DNA of 64,000 nt, taken from positions 682,001 to 746,000 of the forward strand of contig JAAVUU010000003.1 in assembly GCA_018449595.1 (NCBI GenBank). Reading direction: 5' to 3'. Positions 7,515 to 16,347 of this stretch are shown in pieces. Source of the stretch: Rhizobiales bacterium dw_265 (lineage in GTDB: Bacteria > Pseudomonadota > Alphaproteobacteria > Micropepsales > Micropepsaceae). The notes below the pieces were generated by a model that saw only the letters and a list, made by a program, of their open reading frames with translations, searched no databases and was not told the origin of the DNA. The stretch's first letter is position 1; each line of letters begins with the position of its first letter. The position numbers were made by a program, and so were the translations under genes.

Positions 7515-8603
7515 TCAGGCCGAAAGCGCCAAATCCAATTGCGCAGTCTCTTGGCCGCCGCAGTCGAAGTTGGAAACCGACACGCCAACAAGCCGGATGC
7601 CCAGTTCGACCGGGAAGACGGAGCGGATCAGGTCAAGGCTGGTCTGATGTAATACCGTCTGGCTGTCGATCATTCCGCCCACGCTCCTGCTGCGCGTGGC
7701 CTGCCGAAAATCGGCATATTTGATTTTCACGGTCACGGTGCGGCCGTAGGCATTTGCCTTAAGGCACCACGCCCACACTTCATCGGCTTGCTCCAGCACC
7801 GCCTTCTCGATCGCGGTGGCGTCGGTCAGATCGTCCGAGAAGGTTGTTTCCGATCCCGAAGATTTGCGCGGGCGGTCTGGCACCACTGGGCGGTCGTCCT
7901 CACCGCGCGCAATCGCGTAATACCAGGGCCCGGATTTGCCGAAATGCTGCGCGAGGAATTCCAGCGACCGCGTGCGCAGGTCCGCGCCGGTGCGAATACC
8001 AAGCTGGTTCATCTTCTCGGCCGTGACCGGACCCACCCCATGAAACTTTCCCACCGCCAGCGCTTCCACGAACGCCGCGCCCTTGCCCGGAGGTATGACG
8101 AACTGGCCATTGGGCTTGCGATAGTCCGAGGCCAGCTTCGCCAAGAACTTGTTGTAGGAAATGCCGGCTGACGCCGTAAGACCCGTCTTCTCGAAGATGC
8201 GGGCGCGGATTTCCGCCGCTGTGGCTGCGGCGGTCGGAATGGCGCGCAGATTATCCGTCACGTCCAGATAGGCTTCATCAAGTGAGAGTGGTTCGATCAG
8301 CGGTGTGTAGTCCGCAAAGATCGCATGAATCTCTTTGGAGACGGCGCGATAGACCTCAAAGCGCGGCGGTACGAAGACCAGATCCGGGCATTTGCGCTGC
8401 GCGGTGGTGGAGGGCAGGGCACTGCGAACGCCGAATTTGCGCGCCTCATAGCTCGCCGCTGCGACGACGCCGCGCTTGGCGGCATAGCCGACCGCGACCG
8501 GCCTTCCTCGCAGAGTTGGATTGTCGCGCTGTTCGACGGATGCATAAAAGGCATCCAGGTCGACGTGAATGATCTTCCGCGTGTCGAATCCCATCCCGCT
8601 CAT
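7515..8603 (-). CDS. dinB: DNA polymerase IV, Y-family translesion polymerase
   Basis: A 362-aa DinB. The H-V-D-L-D-A-F-Y-A-S-V-E-Q palm motif is close to the N-terminus and the S-L-D-E-A-Y-L-D catalytic motif near residue 115. A helix-hairpin-helix (G-V-G-P-V-T-A-E-K) and a little-finger domain follow. The start at 8603 is chosen because the conserved region begins about ten residues later and the LexA box lies 15 bp upstream; longer frames would run through that box. The C-terminus ends A-Q-L-D-L-A-L, similar to a beta-clamp-binding motif. No damage is visible. Confidence 0.95.
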   Translation of the reverse strand: MSGMGFDTRKIIHVDLDAFYASVEQRDNPTLRGRPVAVGYAAKRGVVAAASYEARKFGVRSALPSTTAQRKCPDLVFVPPRFEVYRAVSKEIHAIFADYTPLIEPLSLDEAYLDVTDNLRAIPTAAATAAEIRARIFEKTGLTASAGISYNKFLAKLASDYRKPNGQFVIPPGKGAAFVEALAVGKFHGVGPVTAEKMNQLGIRTGADLRTRSLEFLAQHFGKSGPWYYAIARGEDDRPVVPDRPRKSSGSETTFSDDLTDATAIEKAVLEQADEVWAWCLKANAYGRTVTVKIKYADFRQATRSRSVGGMIDSQTVLHQTSLDLIRSVFPVELGIRLVGVSVSNFDCGGQETAQLDLALSA

Positions 8604-8617
8604 CCATAGCCCATTTG

Positions 8618-8632
8618 GAACAGAAGGGGAAC
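8618..8632 (-). promoter_or_regulatory. LexA (SOS) box upstream of dinB
   Basis: GAAC-AGAAGGG-GAAC, a perfect GAAC-N7-GAAC direct repeat, 15 bp upstream of the chosen dinB start. It predicts damage-inducible expression. It is the second exact box within 4.2 kb. Confidence 0.85.
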
Positions 8633-8773
8633 ATAGCCAGTGGCGAATCCAGCTTTCCGGGGCAAACGGCCGGGAAAACTTGGCGACGGATTCAAGCGTT
8701 GCACTGTTCCCCGCCCGGCGGGTTATGCTCGGCCATCGCACCGACATTGCGCCCCAACCCCAGGGCATATCCG

Positions 8774-9151
8774 ATGGACACGCCGAATACACACGAGCTC
8801 GCCGAACGGGTGAGCCAGGTGGCGAAGCTCTACAATAGCAGCGACAAATCGACGGCCGGCTTGCTGAAGGATGCTGGCTTCACGGAAAACCGCGAGGCGC
8901 TGCGCGTTGATGACGTTGAAGGCGTCCTCAAGCGCGATCCGAACCTGACAGACCTTTGGCTGAAACGCGCCAACGACCAACGCATCGCTGGAGGCTGGGG
9001 CATCGAGGGGGAGAATGGCGCCTACCGGGTGCAAAGCTATTCGGACGGGCATTGCTTGCATCTGGAGGATCGCGGTCGCGCCTGCGCTGAGTTCGTGGTC
9101 CGCTATGTGAACTTCATCGCCGATGCCCTTGCGCGGTCTCCTCAGCGGTAG
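8774..9151 (+). CDS. Hypothetical protein
   Basis: A 125-aa soluble protein starting M-D-T-P-N-T-H-E-L-A. It is helical at first, then has aromatic-rich strands (G-G-W-G-I-E, Y-R-V-Q-S-Y) and a C-terminal helix. No family recognised. It is divergent from dinB with about 140 bp between them and convergent with the exonuclease gene. The LexA box upstream of dinB might also influence it, but is 140 bp away. Confidence 0.6.
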   Translation: MDTPNTHELAERVSQVAKLYNSSDKSTAGLLKDAGFTENREALRVDDVEGVLKRDPNLTDLWLKRANDQRIAGGWGIEGENGAYRVQSYSDGHCLHLEDRGRACAEFVVRYVNFIADALARSPQR

Positions 9152-9176
9152 TTGAGGACGATACCCGCGCCAATCG

Positions 9177-9788
9177 CTATTGCTGCAATGCCGGCTGTAG
9201 CCCCTGACGCAGCGCGAAACCTGCATTGTTCGATTGGCGAGACGCTGTCCAGGCGGCGTCGGACCGCGAGCCCCAGACCGGGCGCGTCGCCTTCGCCTGC
9301 TGAAGCAAACACATCAACGTGGCCAGCCAGCGTGCATCGTCAGCGGCACGGTGGCGCGGAACGCCCAGCCTATCGAGCTCCGCGAACGCGGTCGTCCATT
9401 CATCCGGAGAGGGCGCAAGCCTATCGACCCACTCCGACACATGGCGAATGGCGCAGGGTGCAGGTGCGCCAACGGCAGAAGAAAGAGTTTCCAGCCAGTA
9501 GCTGTCGAGGTTGCTGTCGGCGACGACAACGTGGCCCCGCACCGCCTCGGTCAATTCCGCGAGCACGACATCGGCTGGCAGGCCATCGCGCCAAAGGTCA
9601 TCGCGCGATAGCTGATGCACGCTTTCGGCTTCGGCCGTCCAGTCCCATCCATACCAGGAGGTGTGTGGCCGAATGAGCCAGGCGCGTGTCCGTCCTGTAA
9701 TATCGGACACTCCAACTTCGATCGGAAAGGATTTGCCGTGACGAGGCAGACAGGACGCTTCGAAATCGATCGCAAGAAAAGGGAGCAT
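9177..9788 (-). CDS. DEDDh-type 3'-5' exonuclease-like protein
   Basis: A 203-aa protein with the RNase H-like exonuclease plan. The D-x-E motif (A-I-D-F-E-A) is at 8-10, an S-V-H-Q-L-S-R-D-D-L segment near 57-66 resembles the family's H-G-I-t-x-x-D-L, a second acidic residue is in V-V-A-D-S-N-L-D near 90-95, and H-R-A-A-D-D-A is near 145. All four acidic positions and the histidine appear to be present. It could act on DNA or RNA. No clear operon partner. Confidence 0.75.
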   Translation of the reverse strand: MLPFLAIDFEASCLPRHGKSFPIEVGVSDITGRTRAWLIRPHTSWYGWDWTAEAESVHQLSRDDLWRDGLPADVVLAELTEAVRGHVVVADSNLDSYWLETLSSAVGAPAPCAIRHVSEWVDRLAPSPDEWTTAFAELDRLGVPRHRAADDARWLATLMCLLQQAKATRPVWGSRSDAAWTASRQSNNAGFALRQGLQPALQQ

Positions 9789-10032
9789 AGAACGGGACTC
9801 GATACGGAAAAATCTGGGTGAGGAAGCCGGCTTGGCGATGTGAGATTCAGATCGTCGAGGCCATGAGACGGTTGGTATCTTTGTTTACGTCTGCATCACT
9901 GTCATTTGAAACCTCATTGGAGATTCCCCCCGCGCCGGCACCATGTCGCCGGTCAACGACAGCCTGGTGACACAACAAACCCTTTTGAAGCACAAAGGTT
10001 GCAAGGCTGCCGCCAGCAACACGCACATCGCT

Positions 10033-12579
10033 TCAGTTGAGGACGAAACCCATCCCCATGCCGGCGCTGAGACCGGCCTGGCCGCCATAGCTGGCCGAGG
10101 CTTTCATGATGACACTGTCGTCGGGCATGTAATAGGAGCCGCCGATGGCCATGCCTACCTCGCCATGGGAATAGCCAAAGCCCATGCCGACCGTGGACTG
10201 TCCGGGGTCCAGTGCCTGGGGCATGTTGGCAAGAGCCTGAGAGACTGCCGCCACGCTCCAGGTCTGTCGCGCCGCCTTGTCGAACATGCTGTCGGTATAG
10301 GCATTGGCCTGACCAATCGCGGCCTGCACTTGGGCGACATTCGCGGCATCGGTGGGGGCTGTGCCCGGCGCAACATTGGTGATCTGCCGTTCGGCGCCGG
10401 GGCTTCCTACCGAGACTTCGCCGGCCGAACTCGCAATCCTCCCGGAGATCGGGTCTTTGTAGTTCTTCTGCCCGCCACGCGACGCCGTCGAGCCCGCGCC
10501 CAGCGCCACGGAGTTATCTGCGGGCGCGGAGCTATTGCTACCGATCGCTGTCGAATTACCGCCCGTTGCTGTCGAACCGGAGCCAAGGGCAACGGAATTC
10601 GAGCCATTTGAGGGCGAGGTATTGTAGCCGTAGCTGTTGAACAGCATGACCAGCGAATTCGCAGTCATAGTGGTGAAGGCTTCGGACAGGTTTATCGCCT
10701 GGGACTCCGCATACTGGACCTGGCCGACATTGGCCGCGTCGGTGGGGGCCGATCCGGCCGCAACATTGGTGATCTGGCGTTCCGCGCCGGGGCTTCCCAC
10801 GGACACTTCACCTGCTGAGCTGGTGGTCGCGCCCGAAATGGCATCGGCGTAATTGGCCTGCGCGCCGCGCGCCGCAATCGACCCCGCACCCAGCGCCACC
10901 GAATTGTCCGCCGTCACGCTGGCATTCGTGCCAAGCGCGAGCCCGCCGCCGCCGACGGCATAGGCGCCATAACCGCCGGCAAAAGAGCCGGCGCCAATGG
11001 CCTGAGCGGCGGACCCTATGGCAACGGCCTTCGTCCCTGTGGCGATGGAGCCTCCGCCCAGAGCCAGGGTCTCCTGGGCGGACGCCTGGGCTGGCGCAAG
11101 CCCAGAATCGGCGGCAAAGAACTGCGTCCGTGTGTCGGTATAGAAATTGGCGGCGCTCAGCGTCGTGGCGCTCATGGTGTCGGTGTAGAGGTTCGCCGCG
11201 CTCAATGTGGTGGCGCCTACGCTATCGGCGTAATTCGTAGCGAATGTATTGGCGGCCGTCAGTGTCGCCGATCCTACACCATCGGCGTAACTTTTGGCCG
11301 CGGTCAGCGCGGCCGTAGTGGAGGTGTCGGTATACAGATTTGCGGCGCTCAAGGTCGATATGCCAACCCCGTCCGCGTAGCTCTTTGCGGAAACCAAAGT
11401 GGTCGCACTCGATGCGTCGGTGTAAGTGTTTGCCGACGCCAAAGTGGCAGCGCCCACGCTATCGGCATAATTCTGTGCGAAGGTGTTGGCAGAAGCCAGA
11501 GTCGCTGCGCCGACGCTATCGGCATAGGACTTCGCTGATACCAGCGTGGCCGCACTCGATGCGTCTGTGTAGCTGTTTGCAGACGACAAGGTTGTAGCGC
11601 CCACGCTATCGGCATAGTTGGTGGCGAAGAGATTGGCCGAACTGAGGGTCGTTGCGCCGACACCGTCCGCATAGGTTTTGGCGGCACTCAAACTCGCCGT
11701 GACCGAGGCGTCGGCGTAGTTGTTCGCCGTCGAGAGCGTCGAAGCACCAACTGTGTTGGCATAGTTGGTCGTAAAATTGTTGGCCGAGGTCAGGGCAGAA
11801 GACCCGACGCCATCGGCGTAGGTCTTTGCAGCCGTCAATGCCGCCGCGCTCGATGTGTCGGTATAAGCCTTGGCTCCGGAGAGGGTGGTAGCTCCGACAC
11901 TGTCGGCATAGCTGTTCGCCGACGTGAGCGTCGATGATCCGATACCATTGGCGTAGTTCTGCGCGGCGTTCAGGGTCGCGGCGGAGGAGTTGTCGGTATA
12001 GCTGTTCGCTGAACTGAGGGTTGAAGACCCGATACCAGCCGCGTAACTCTGCGCCGAACTCAGAATGCCCGATGTTGCGTTGTTGGTGTAGGTGTTGGCC
12101 TGACTTAGAATCCCGCTGACGGCATTGTCCGTATAGGCGTTGGCCTGGGAGTCGATGCCGCCGATGGCGCTTTGGAGTTGGCCCACTGTTGCGGCGTCGG
12201 TGGACAAAACGCCTGCGGCGACATTGGTAATCCTGCGTGTCAGGCCGGTGCTGGCATTGCCGACCGAGACAACATTGCTCTGGCCGTCGTCGCTGGAAAG
12301 CGTGCCCAATACGACTGCGCTGTTTCCGGCGCTGGTCGTGCCCCAACCGAGCGTAACGGAATCGACTCCGGTAACGGAGTCCTGCACCGTCTGCGCGGTC
12401 TGGTCCTGCTCACCGAAGTCAACGGCAAATCCTCCCGCCGTCCCGATGTTCTGCGCCCAGGCGGCGTTGGAGAAGGACAGACTCCCGATCAATCCAAGTA
12501 GTGCGAGCCACTGTCCGCGTTTGCCTGTTAAGCGCAGAGGCGGCAGCGATCGGCTGCGCGATTGCAGAATGGGTTGCAT
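10033..12579 (-). CDS. YadA-type trimeric autotransporter adhesin
   Basis: An 848-aa surface protein. It starts at an ATG preceded by GAGGAGA and has a signal peptide ending A-A-W-A-Q-N near residue 43. Head/neck motifs (R-I-T-N-V-A-A-G, then D-A-A-T-V-G-Q) occur near 110-130. A long coiled stalk of 14-15-residue repeats follows at about 133-490, then YadA head repeats (x-A-I-G-S-x-A-x-A) with two further necks (R-Q-I-T-N-V-A). The final 75 residues form the trimeric beta-barrel anchor (M-G-F-G-Y, V-I-M-K-A-S-A-S). The anchor ends V-L-N instead of the usual aromatic residue needed for efficient BAM recognition. It probably mediates adhesion or biofilm formation. Confidence 0.93.
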   Translation of the reverse strand: MQPILQSRSRSLPPLRLTGKRGQWLALLGLIGSLSFSNAAWAQNIGTAGGFAVDFGEQDQTAQTVQDSVTGVDSVTLGWGTTSAGNSAVVLGTLSSDDGQSNVVSVGNASTGLTRRITNVAAGVLSTDAATVGQLQSAIGGIDSQANAYTDNAVSGILSQANTYTNNATSGILSSAQSYAAGIGSSTLSSANSYTDNSSAATLNAAQNYANGIGSSTLTSANSYADSVGATTLSGAKAYTDTSSAAALTAAKTYADGVGSSALTSANNFTTNYANTVGASTLSTANNYADASVTASLSAAKTYADGVGATTLSSANLFATNYADSVGATTLSSANSYTDASSAATLVSAKSYADSVGAATLASANTFAQNYADSVGAATLASANTYTDASSATTLVSAKSYADGVGISTLSAANLYTDTSTTAALTAAKSYADGVGSATLTAANTFATNYADSVGATTLSAANLYTDTMSATTLSAANFYTDTRTQFFAADSGLAPAQASAQETLALGGGSIATGTKAVAIGSAAQAIGAGSFAGGYGAYAVGGGGLALGTNASVTADNSVALGAGSIAARGAQANYADAISGATTSSAGEVSVGSPGAERQITNVAAGSAPTDAANVGQVQYAESQAINLSEAFTTMTANSLVMLFNSYGYNTSPSNGSNSVALGSGSTATGGNSTAIGSNSSAPADNSVALGAGSTASRGGQKNYKDPISGRIASSAGEVSVGSPGAERQITNVAPGTAPTDAANVAQVQAAIGQANAYTDSMFDKAARQTWSVAAVSQALANMPQALDPGQSTVGMGFGYSHGEVGMAIGGSYYMPDDSVIMKASASYGGQAGLSAGMGMGFVLN
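11110..12160 (-). repeat. Tandem stalk repeats within the adhesin
   Basis: About 25 in-frame degenerate units of 42-45 bp encode variants of S-A-x-T-L-x-x-A-x-x-Y-A-D-x-V-G. Higher-order units of about 130 bp recur nearly unchanged in the middle (for example around 11400-11650). Copy number is likely to vary by recombination. Confidence 0.85.
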
Positions 12580-12848
12580 GTGTGTCTCCTCAGGCCCCGC
12601 GGGGCGATTGATGGAGACGCGTAAAGAGAGCCACACTTGGCCCGTTGCAACAGGGTCCAGGCGGCGATCGCGCAATCGGCGGGGTTGTCGTGCAAAGACT
12701 TTCGCGCGGACTGTTCTAGGCGGCTCGCGCGTAACGCAGCGTATTCACGCGCGGTATCGGCCGTGCGGATTTCCAAAAAAAGGCGGCGATCGGCCGTCTG
12801 CGCTGGGCAGGATTACCGCGTCTATTGCGCGGACCAGCTTTTGATAAC

Positions 12849-12880
12849 GAAAAGGCCCCGGCGTTTGCCGAGGCCTTTCG
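12849..12880 (-). terminator. Rho-independent terminator after the Gly/His-rich gene
   Basis: On the minus strand the sequence reads AAGGCC-TCGGC-AAAC-GCCG-GGGCCTTTT, a GC-rich stem followed by a T run, 17 bp past the stop at 12897. The remaining sequence between 12580 and 12848 holds the adhesin promoter region and no gene. Confidence 0.8.
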
Positions 12881-12896
12881 CATTCAGGATGCGCGA

Positions 12897-13184
12897 TTAA
12901 CGGTGTCCGCCATGGAAGCTGCCACCGTGGAAGCCGCCGCCATGGAAGCCACCGCCCCAGCCGCCGATGCCGAAGCCGACGATCGGACCGTCGACATAGG
13001 CCGGGCCATAGCCGCAATAGTCGGGATTGTAATAGGCGCTATAGGGGTTGCAGACCGGGCCGGCCGCATAGGCCACTGGTGCACCGAACCCGACCACCAC
13101 GCGCGCCGAAGCCGGAGCCGCCGCAACCGTGGCGGCGCCCGCCAGCATCAGGGCACCCAGAGCAATTTTCGTGAAGCGTTTCAT
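12897..13184 (-). CDS. Small exported Gly/His-rich protein
   Basis: A 95-aa protein. Residues 1-28 form a signal peptide (K-R-F-T-K, then a hydrophobic core ending A-S-A). The mature part has Y/P/N-rich stretches and a C-terminal G-G-x-F-H-G-G repeat. Starting at 13184 gives an AAGGAGACC ribosome site. Many alphaproteobacteria have such small periplasmic or surface proteins of unknown role; the histidines could bind metal. It is monocistronic with its own terminator. Confidence 0.75.
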   Translation of the reverse strand: MKRFTKIALGALMLAGAATVAAAPASARVVVGFGAPVAYAAGPVCNPYSAYYNPDYCGYGPAYVDGPIVGFGIGGWGGGFHGGGFHGGSFHGGHR

Positions 13185-13356
13185 GATTGGTCTCCTTTTC
13201 ATTGACCGTTGACGCGATCATGGTCGCCGGCCGCTGAACCGGGTCTGAGGGGGATGTTTCTTCTCCGTTCAGGAAGGCGGCGAGACCGTGGCAGGCGCTC
13301 CCGGCTCCTTCACCCCGGTCGCCGGAAACCCAGCAAATCAGCCTCCTCCGAAATAT

Positions 13357-13386
13357 TGCAATCAATGATTGCATTGCGTACAATGC
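13357..13386 (+). promoter_or_regulatory. Palindromic operators of the FitAB-like operon
   Basis: Two overlapping palindromes: TGCAATCA-A-TGATTGCA (13357-13373) and GCATTG-CGTA-CAATGC (13371-13386), 17 bp before the antitoxin ATG. RHH antitoxins autorepress from such paired sites. Confidence 0.65.
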
Positions 13387-13402
13387 TATCAAAGGAGATG
13401 GC

Positions 13403-13651
13403 ATGGCCAGCATCACCATCCGCAATCTGGATGAGCAGGTGAAGACACGTCTGCGTGTCCGCGCGGCCGAGCACGGCCGCTCAATGGAAGAGGAGGCGCG
13501 TGAAATCCTCACCTCCACCATGGCGGCGGCCTCTGGCAGCAAAGAGGGCAATCTGTTCGATGCCATCCGGGCTCGCATCGCGCCCCTGGGCGGCGTCGAA
13601 TTGCCCACCATTGCCCGCGATCCCATTCGGCCGGTCGAGCTGGATTCGTGA
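13403..13651 (+). CDS. FitA-like RHH antitoxin
   Basis: An 82-aa FitA/Phd-like antitoxin. An N-terminal ribbon-helix-helix (M-A-S-I-T-I-R-N-L-D, R-A-A-E-H-G-R-S-M-E-E-E-A-R) is followed by a linker and a C-terminal tail for toxin contact. The A-x-E-x-G-R-S-M-E-x-E-x-R motif is typical of FitA. Its TGA overlaps the toxin GTG (GTGA). The palindromes just upstream suggest autoregulation. Confidence 0.9.
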   Translation: MASITIRNLDEQVKTRLRVRAAEHGRSMEEEAREILTSTMAAASGSKEGNLFDAIRARIAPLGGVELPTIARDPIRPVELDS

Positions 13652-14073
13652 TCGTTCTCGATACGAACGTCCTGTCGGAAGTGTTTCGCCCAGAGCCGAA
13701 TGCACGAGTCGGTACATGGCTCAAGGGGCTGCCGCCCGCGAGCGTCTTTACGACGGCCATTACGCAAGCGGAGATTCTCTACGGAATCGGCATTCTGCCA
13801 AAGGGGCGCCGTCAGTCGGCTCTGCAGACCGTTGCGGTGCTGATGTTCGAAGAGGACTTTCAAGGGCGCATACTGCCCTTCGATTCCAATGCCGCGCAAA
13901 TTTACGCGCTCATGGCCGCGCAGCGCCGCGCGGCCGGAATACCGATTTCCCACGCGGACGCGCAGATCGCCGCTATAGCCCAATCACGCGGGGCCAGTCT
14001 GGCAACACGCAACGTCCGCGATTTCACGGACTGCGGCATCGATCTTATCAATCCATTCGACAAATCGGGCTGA
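13648..14073 (+). CDS. FitB/VapC-like PIN-domain ribonuclease toxin
   Basis: A 141-aa PIN toxin starting at a GTG overlapping the antitoxin stop. The acidic residues are present: D5 in V-L-D-T-N, E in Q-A-E-I-L-Y-G (about 42), D in H-A-D-A-Q-I-A-A (about 104) and the closing T-R-N-V-R-D-F. Such toxins cleave RNA, often tRNA. The pair looks complete and probably functional. Confidence 0.92.
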   Translation: MIVLDTNVLSEVFRPEPNARVGTWLKGLPPASVFTTAITQAEILYGIGILPKGRRQSALQTVAVLMFEEDFQGRILPFDSNAAQIYALMAAQRRAAGIPISHADAQIAAIAQSRGASLATRNVRDFTDCGIDLINPFDKSG

Positions 14074-14170
14074 GCGGTGACCGCTTATCTCTAAGGATTT
14101 CTGGCTAGGATGGGTCTTGGCTGTATCTCGATTGAGATACATATTCGTTCCTTAGTCAGGAGTATCGGAT

Positions 14171-14476
14171 ATGACAGCACACACCCCTATGCTTCATGCG
14201 CGCGTAGATGATGAACTTAAGGCGCAGGCTTCAGAGAAGCTTGCTCGCATCAGTCTTACCGTATCAGATGCGGTGCGCATCCTGCTGACCCGCGTCGCGA
14301 AAGAAGGCGGTTTGCCAGCTGGGCTGACAACCGATCCCGACGCCTATGATGCGTGGTTTCGGGCAAAGGTGCAGGAAGCACTGATTGATACGCGTCCCGG
14401 GATTCCGCATCGGCAAGCCATGGACAAAGTTCAGGCGCAAATAGACAAGAAACGCCGCACCCGTGCTGGCGCTTGA
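14171..14476 (+). CDS. RelB/DinJ-family antitoxin with a broken partner
   Basis: A 101-aa antitoxin. The RHH region (H-A-R-V-D-D-E-L-K, then T-V-S-D-A-V-R-I-L-L) and D-A-W-F-R-A-K-V-Q-E-A are typical of RelB/DinJ. The toxin frame begins inside its 3' end (GTG at 14463) but is truncated. The antitoxin may persist as an orphan regulator or as protection against related toxins. Confidence 0.85.
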   Translation: MTAHTPMLHARVDDELKAQASEKLARISLTVSDAVRILLTRVAKEGGLPAGLTTDPDAYDAWFRAKVQEALIDTRPGIPHRQAMDKVQAQIDKKRRTRAGA

Positions 14477-14600
14477 ATGGCGGGAAGTAGCATTAGCTGA
14501 CCTGCTGGCAATCGTTGATTATATATCTGACGACAATCCAGATGCCGCTCAACGGTAAAGGACGAAATCGAGGAGGTCTCCCGCCTGCCGGGCGATGAAC
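14463..14600 (+). pseudogene. RelE/ParE toxin remnant
   Basis: From GTG 14463 the frame reads L-A-L-E-W-R-E-V-A-L-A-D-L and I-V-D-Y-I-S-D-D-N-P-D-A-A, a ParE/RelE N-terminus. It hits TAA at 14556. One missing base would restore K-D-E-I-E-E-V-S-R-L to about 14595, after which similarity ends. The C-terminal half with the catalytic residues is missing. Confidence 0.75.
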
Positions 14601-14700
14601 GATGAAGATGGGCACTACAGCTACGCCATAGCCACCAAAGCCCGCTATAGCTCCCCACGTCGCTGGGCCGCGCGGTGGATGGGCGTCTCCGCCGCGATCA

Positions 14701-15396
14701 TCATGCGACCTTCACGGTGAACTCGTTGCCACGCCCTTCGTCGAGAGGGAGAGACTGCGAGACATAGCCGTTCTCGGGATCGCGGACGTAATCCAGATAG
14801 TCCGCCGCGAAGGCGTTCTCGCCGAGGATCACCGCGCCGGCCTTCAACTGGGGCTCGATCAGCTTGAGCACCGACAGGTAGAGCGACCAGCCGCCGTCGA
14901 TCAGTGCCAGATCGACTTCGCCGCCGACATCCTTGAGTGTCTCCAGCGCGTCGCCTTCCCGAATGTCCACCAGATCGGCGAGTCCGGCGGCATCGAGATG
15001 CGCCCGTGCCCGTGCCACCTTCGCCGGCTCCAACTCGGAGCCGATGAGCCGGCCGCCGCCATTGTCGCGCAGCGCGGCGGCGAGATAGATGGTGGAGACG
15101 CCCATTGAGGTGCCGAACTCCACGATCCGTGACGCCTTGCAGGCGCGCGCGATGGCGTAGAGAAAGCGGCCATAGCCGGGCGATACGGACAGAAAATGTG
15201 CGGCGTGGCCGCTATAAACTCGCCGGTAGTCGGCACGTTCATCGGCGATCATCTGCGCCGCGAGTTGCTCGATCGTGCCGCCGGAGGCTTCCATGCCGGC
15301 GACAACCTCTTTCATCAATTCGCCATCCGCCGCTTCGGCATCCCGATGAAGCTGGGTCAGAAGTTGGGCGATGCGCCCGCTGGTCAACGTGTTCAT
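14701..15396 (-). CDS. Class I SAM-dependent O-methyltransferase-like protein
   Basis: A 231-aa methyltransferase of the catechol/caffeoyl-CoA type. The SAM motif I is V-E-F-G-T-S-M-G-V-S-T near residue 86-96, an acidic E-L-E-P follows after G-S, and D-L-A-L-I-D-G sits at about 160. The substrate is unknown. A GGGAAGGA site precedes the ATG at 15396. It is divergent from an AraC-family gene 138 bp away, which may control it. Confidence 0.85.
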   Translation of the reverse strand: MNTLTSGRIAQLLTQLHRDAEAADGELMKEVVAGMEASGGTIEQLAAQMIADERADYRRVYSGHAAHFLSVSPGYGRFLYAIARACKASRIVEFGTSMGVSTIYLAAALRDNGGGRLIGSELEPAKVARARAHLDAAGLADLVDIREGDALETLKDVGGEVDLALIDGGWSLYLSVLKLIEPQLKAGAVILGENAFAADYLDYVRDPENGYVSQSLPLDEGRGNEFTVKVA

Positions 15397-15534
15397 GCTG
15401 GTTCCTTCCCGATCATGGGAGCCGATCGCCCTCGACCGGCTGATGACAAGCTGGTACAGGGAACCGATCTTGTCGTCATTACGAAGGTTAGACAGAATGT
15501 TATTCAATATCGCCATCATGCCCGATTGTCGGTC

Positions 15535-16347
15535 ATGCCGCTTCTGAACGATCTCTCCGTCAAGACCGACTGGGTCGAGCCGGACGATGTGCCCCGTCCG
15601 GTCGTCACCTACGGCTTCGCATCCGAAACCTTCGGCGATTTCGAGCTGGAACCGCACTTCCATACCAAGAGCCAAATCCTGCTCGTCCAGCGCGGCGCGC
15701 TGAGCTGCGAGGTCGAAGGCGGCCTATGGATTGTGCCACCGCGCAGCGCCGTGTGGATACCGGGCGGAGCCCTGCACGCCATTAAGGTGACGGGCGCATT
15801 GGAAGGCTATGGTGCATTCGTCGCTTCCGGCATCGGCGCGGGCCTGCCCACGGCGTGCCGCGCCGTCTCGGTGACGCCGTTGCTGCGCGAACTCCTGATC
15901 CGCTCCGCCAATCTGCCGCTGCTCTACGAGGAGGGCGGCGCGAATTCGCGATTGATGGCGGTGCTGCTCGATGAACTGGTGGCGGCGAAGGACGAAGACC
16001 TGCATCTGCCGATGCCGGCCGACCCACGCCTTCGCCGGATCATCGACCTGATGATGGCCTCGCCGGCGGATCGAGAGACGCTCGACGTTTGGGCAGAGAA
16101 AGCTGGGCTGAGCGCGCGGACGTTGGGCCGGATCATTAGCCGGGAGACTGGCATGAGCTTCGGACGCTGGCGCCAGCAACTCAGCGTGATCCTCGCCGTG
16201 AAGTGGCTGGCCGGGGGCGCATCGATCCAGCAGGTCGCGGCCGGTCTCGGCTACGAGAGCGTGCCGAGCTTTGTGACTATGTTCCGCAAGGTACTCGGTA
16301 CTTCGCCGGGGCGCTACATGTCGGAACGCCATTCAGGGCGAACGTAA
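15535..16347 (+). CDS. AraC-family regulator with N-terminal cupin
   Basis: A 270-aa regulator. Residues 20-100 form a cupin (P-H-F-H-T-K-S-Q, then W-I-P-G-G-A-L-H), and the C-terminal 100 residues hold two AraC HTH motifs (D-V-W-A-E-K-A-G-L-S-x-R-T-L and V-A-A-G-L-G-Y-x-S-V-P-S-F). ATG 15535 gives the normal family length. The divergent methyltransferase is the likely target. Confidence 0.88.
   Translation: MPLLNDLSVKTDWVEPDDVPRPVVTYGFASETFGDFELEPHFHTKSQILLVQRGALSCEVEGGLWIVPPRSAVWIPGGALHAIKVTGALEGYGAFVASGIGAGLPTACRAVSVTPLLRELLIRSANLPLLYEEGGANSRLMAVLLDELVAAKDEDLHLPMPADPRLRRIIDLMMASPADRETLDVWAEKAGLSARTLGRIISRETGMSFGRWRQQLSVILAVKWLAGGASIQQVAAGLGYESVPSFVTMFRKVLGTSPGRYMSERHSGRT

Noticed and set aside
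11951..11970. GTTC...GTTC inside the adhesin gene
   Set aside because: The spacing is 8 and the site is within a repeat-rich coding region.
11110..12160. Regularly spaced repeats as a CRISPR array
   Set aside because: Repeats are degenerate, without unique spacers, and translate in one frame into YadA stalk repeats.
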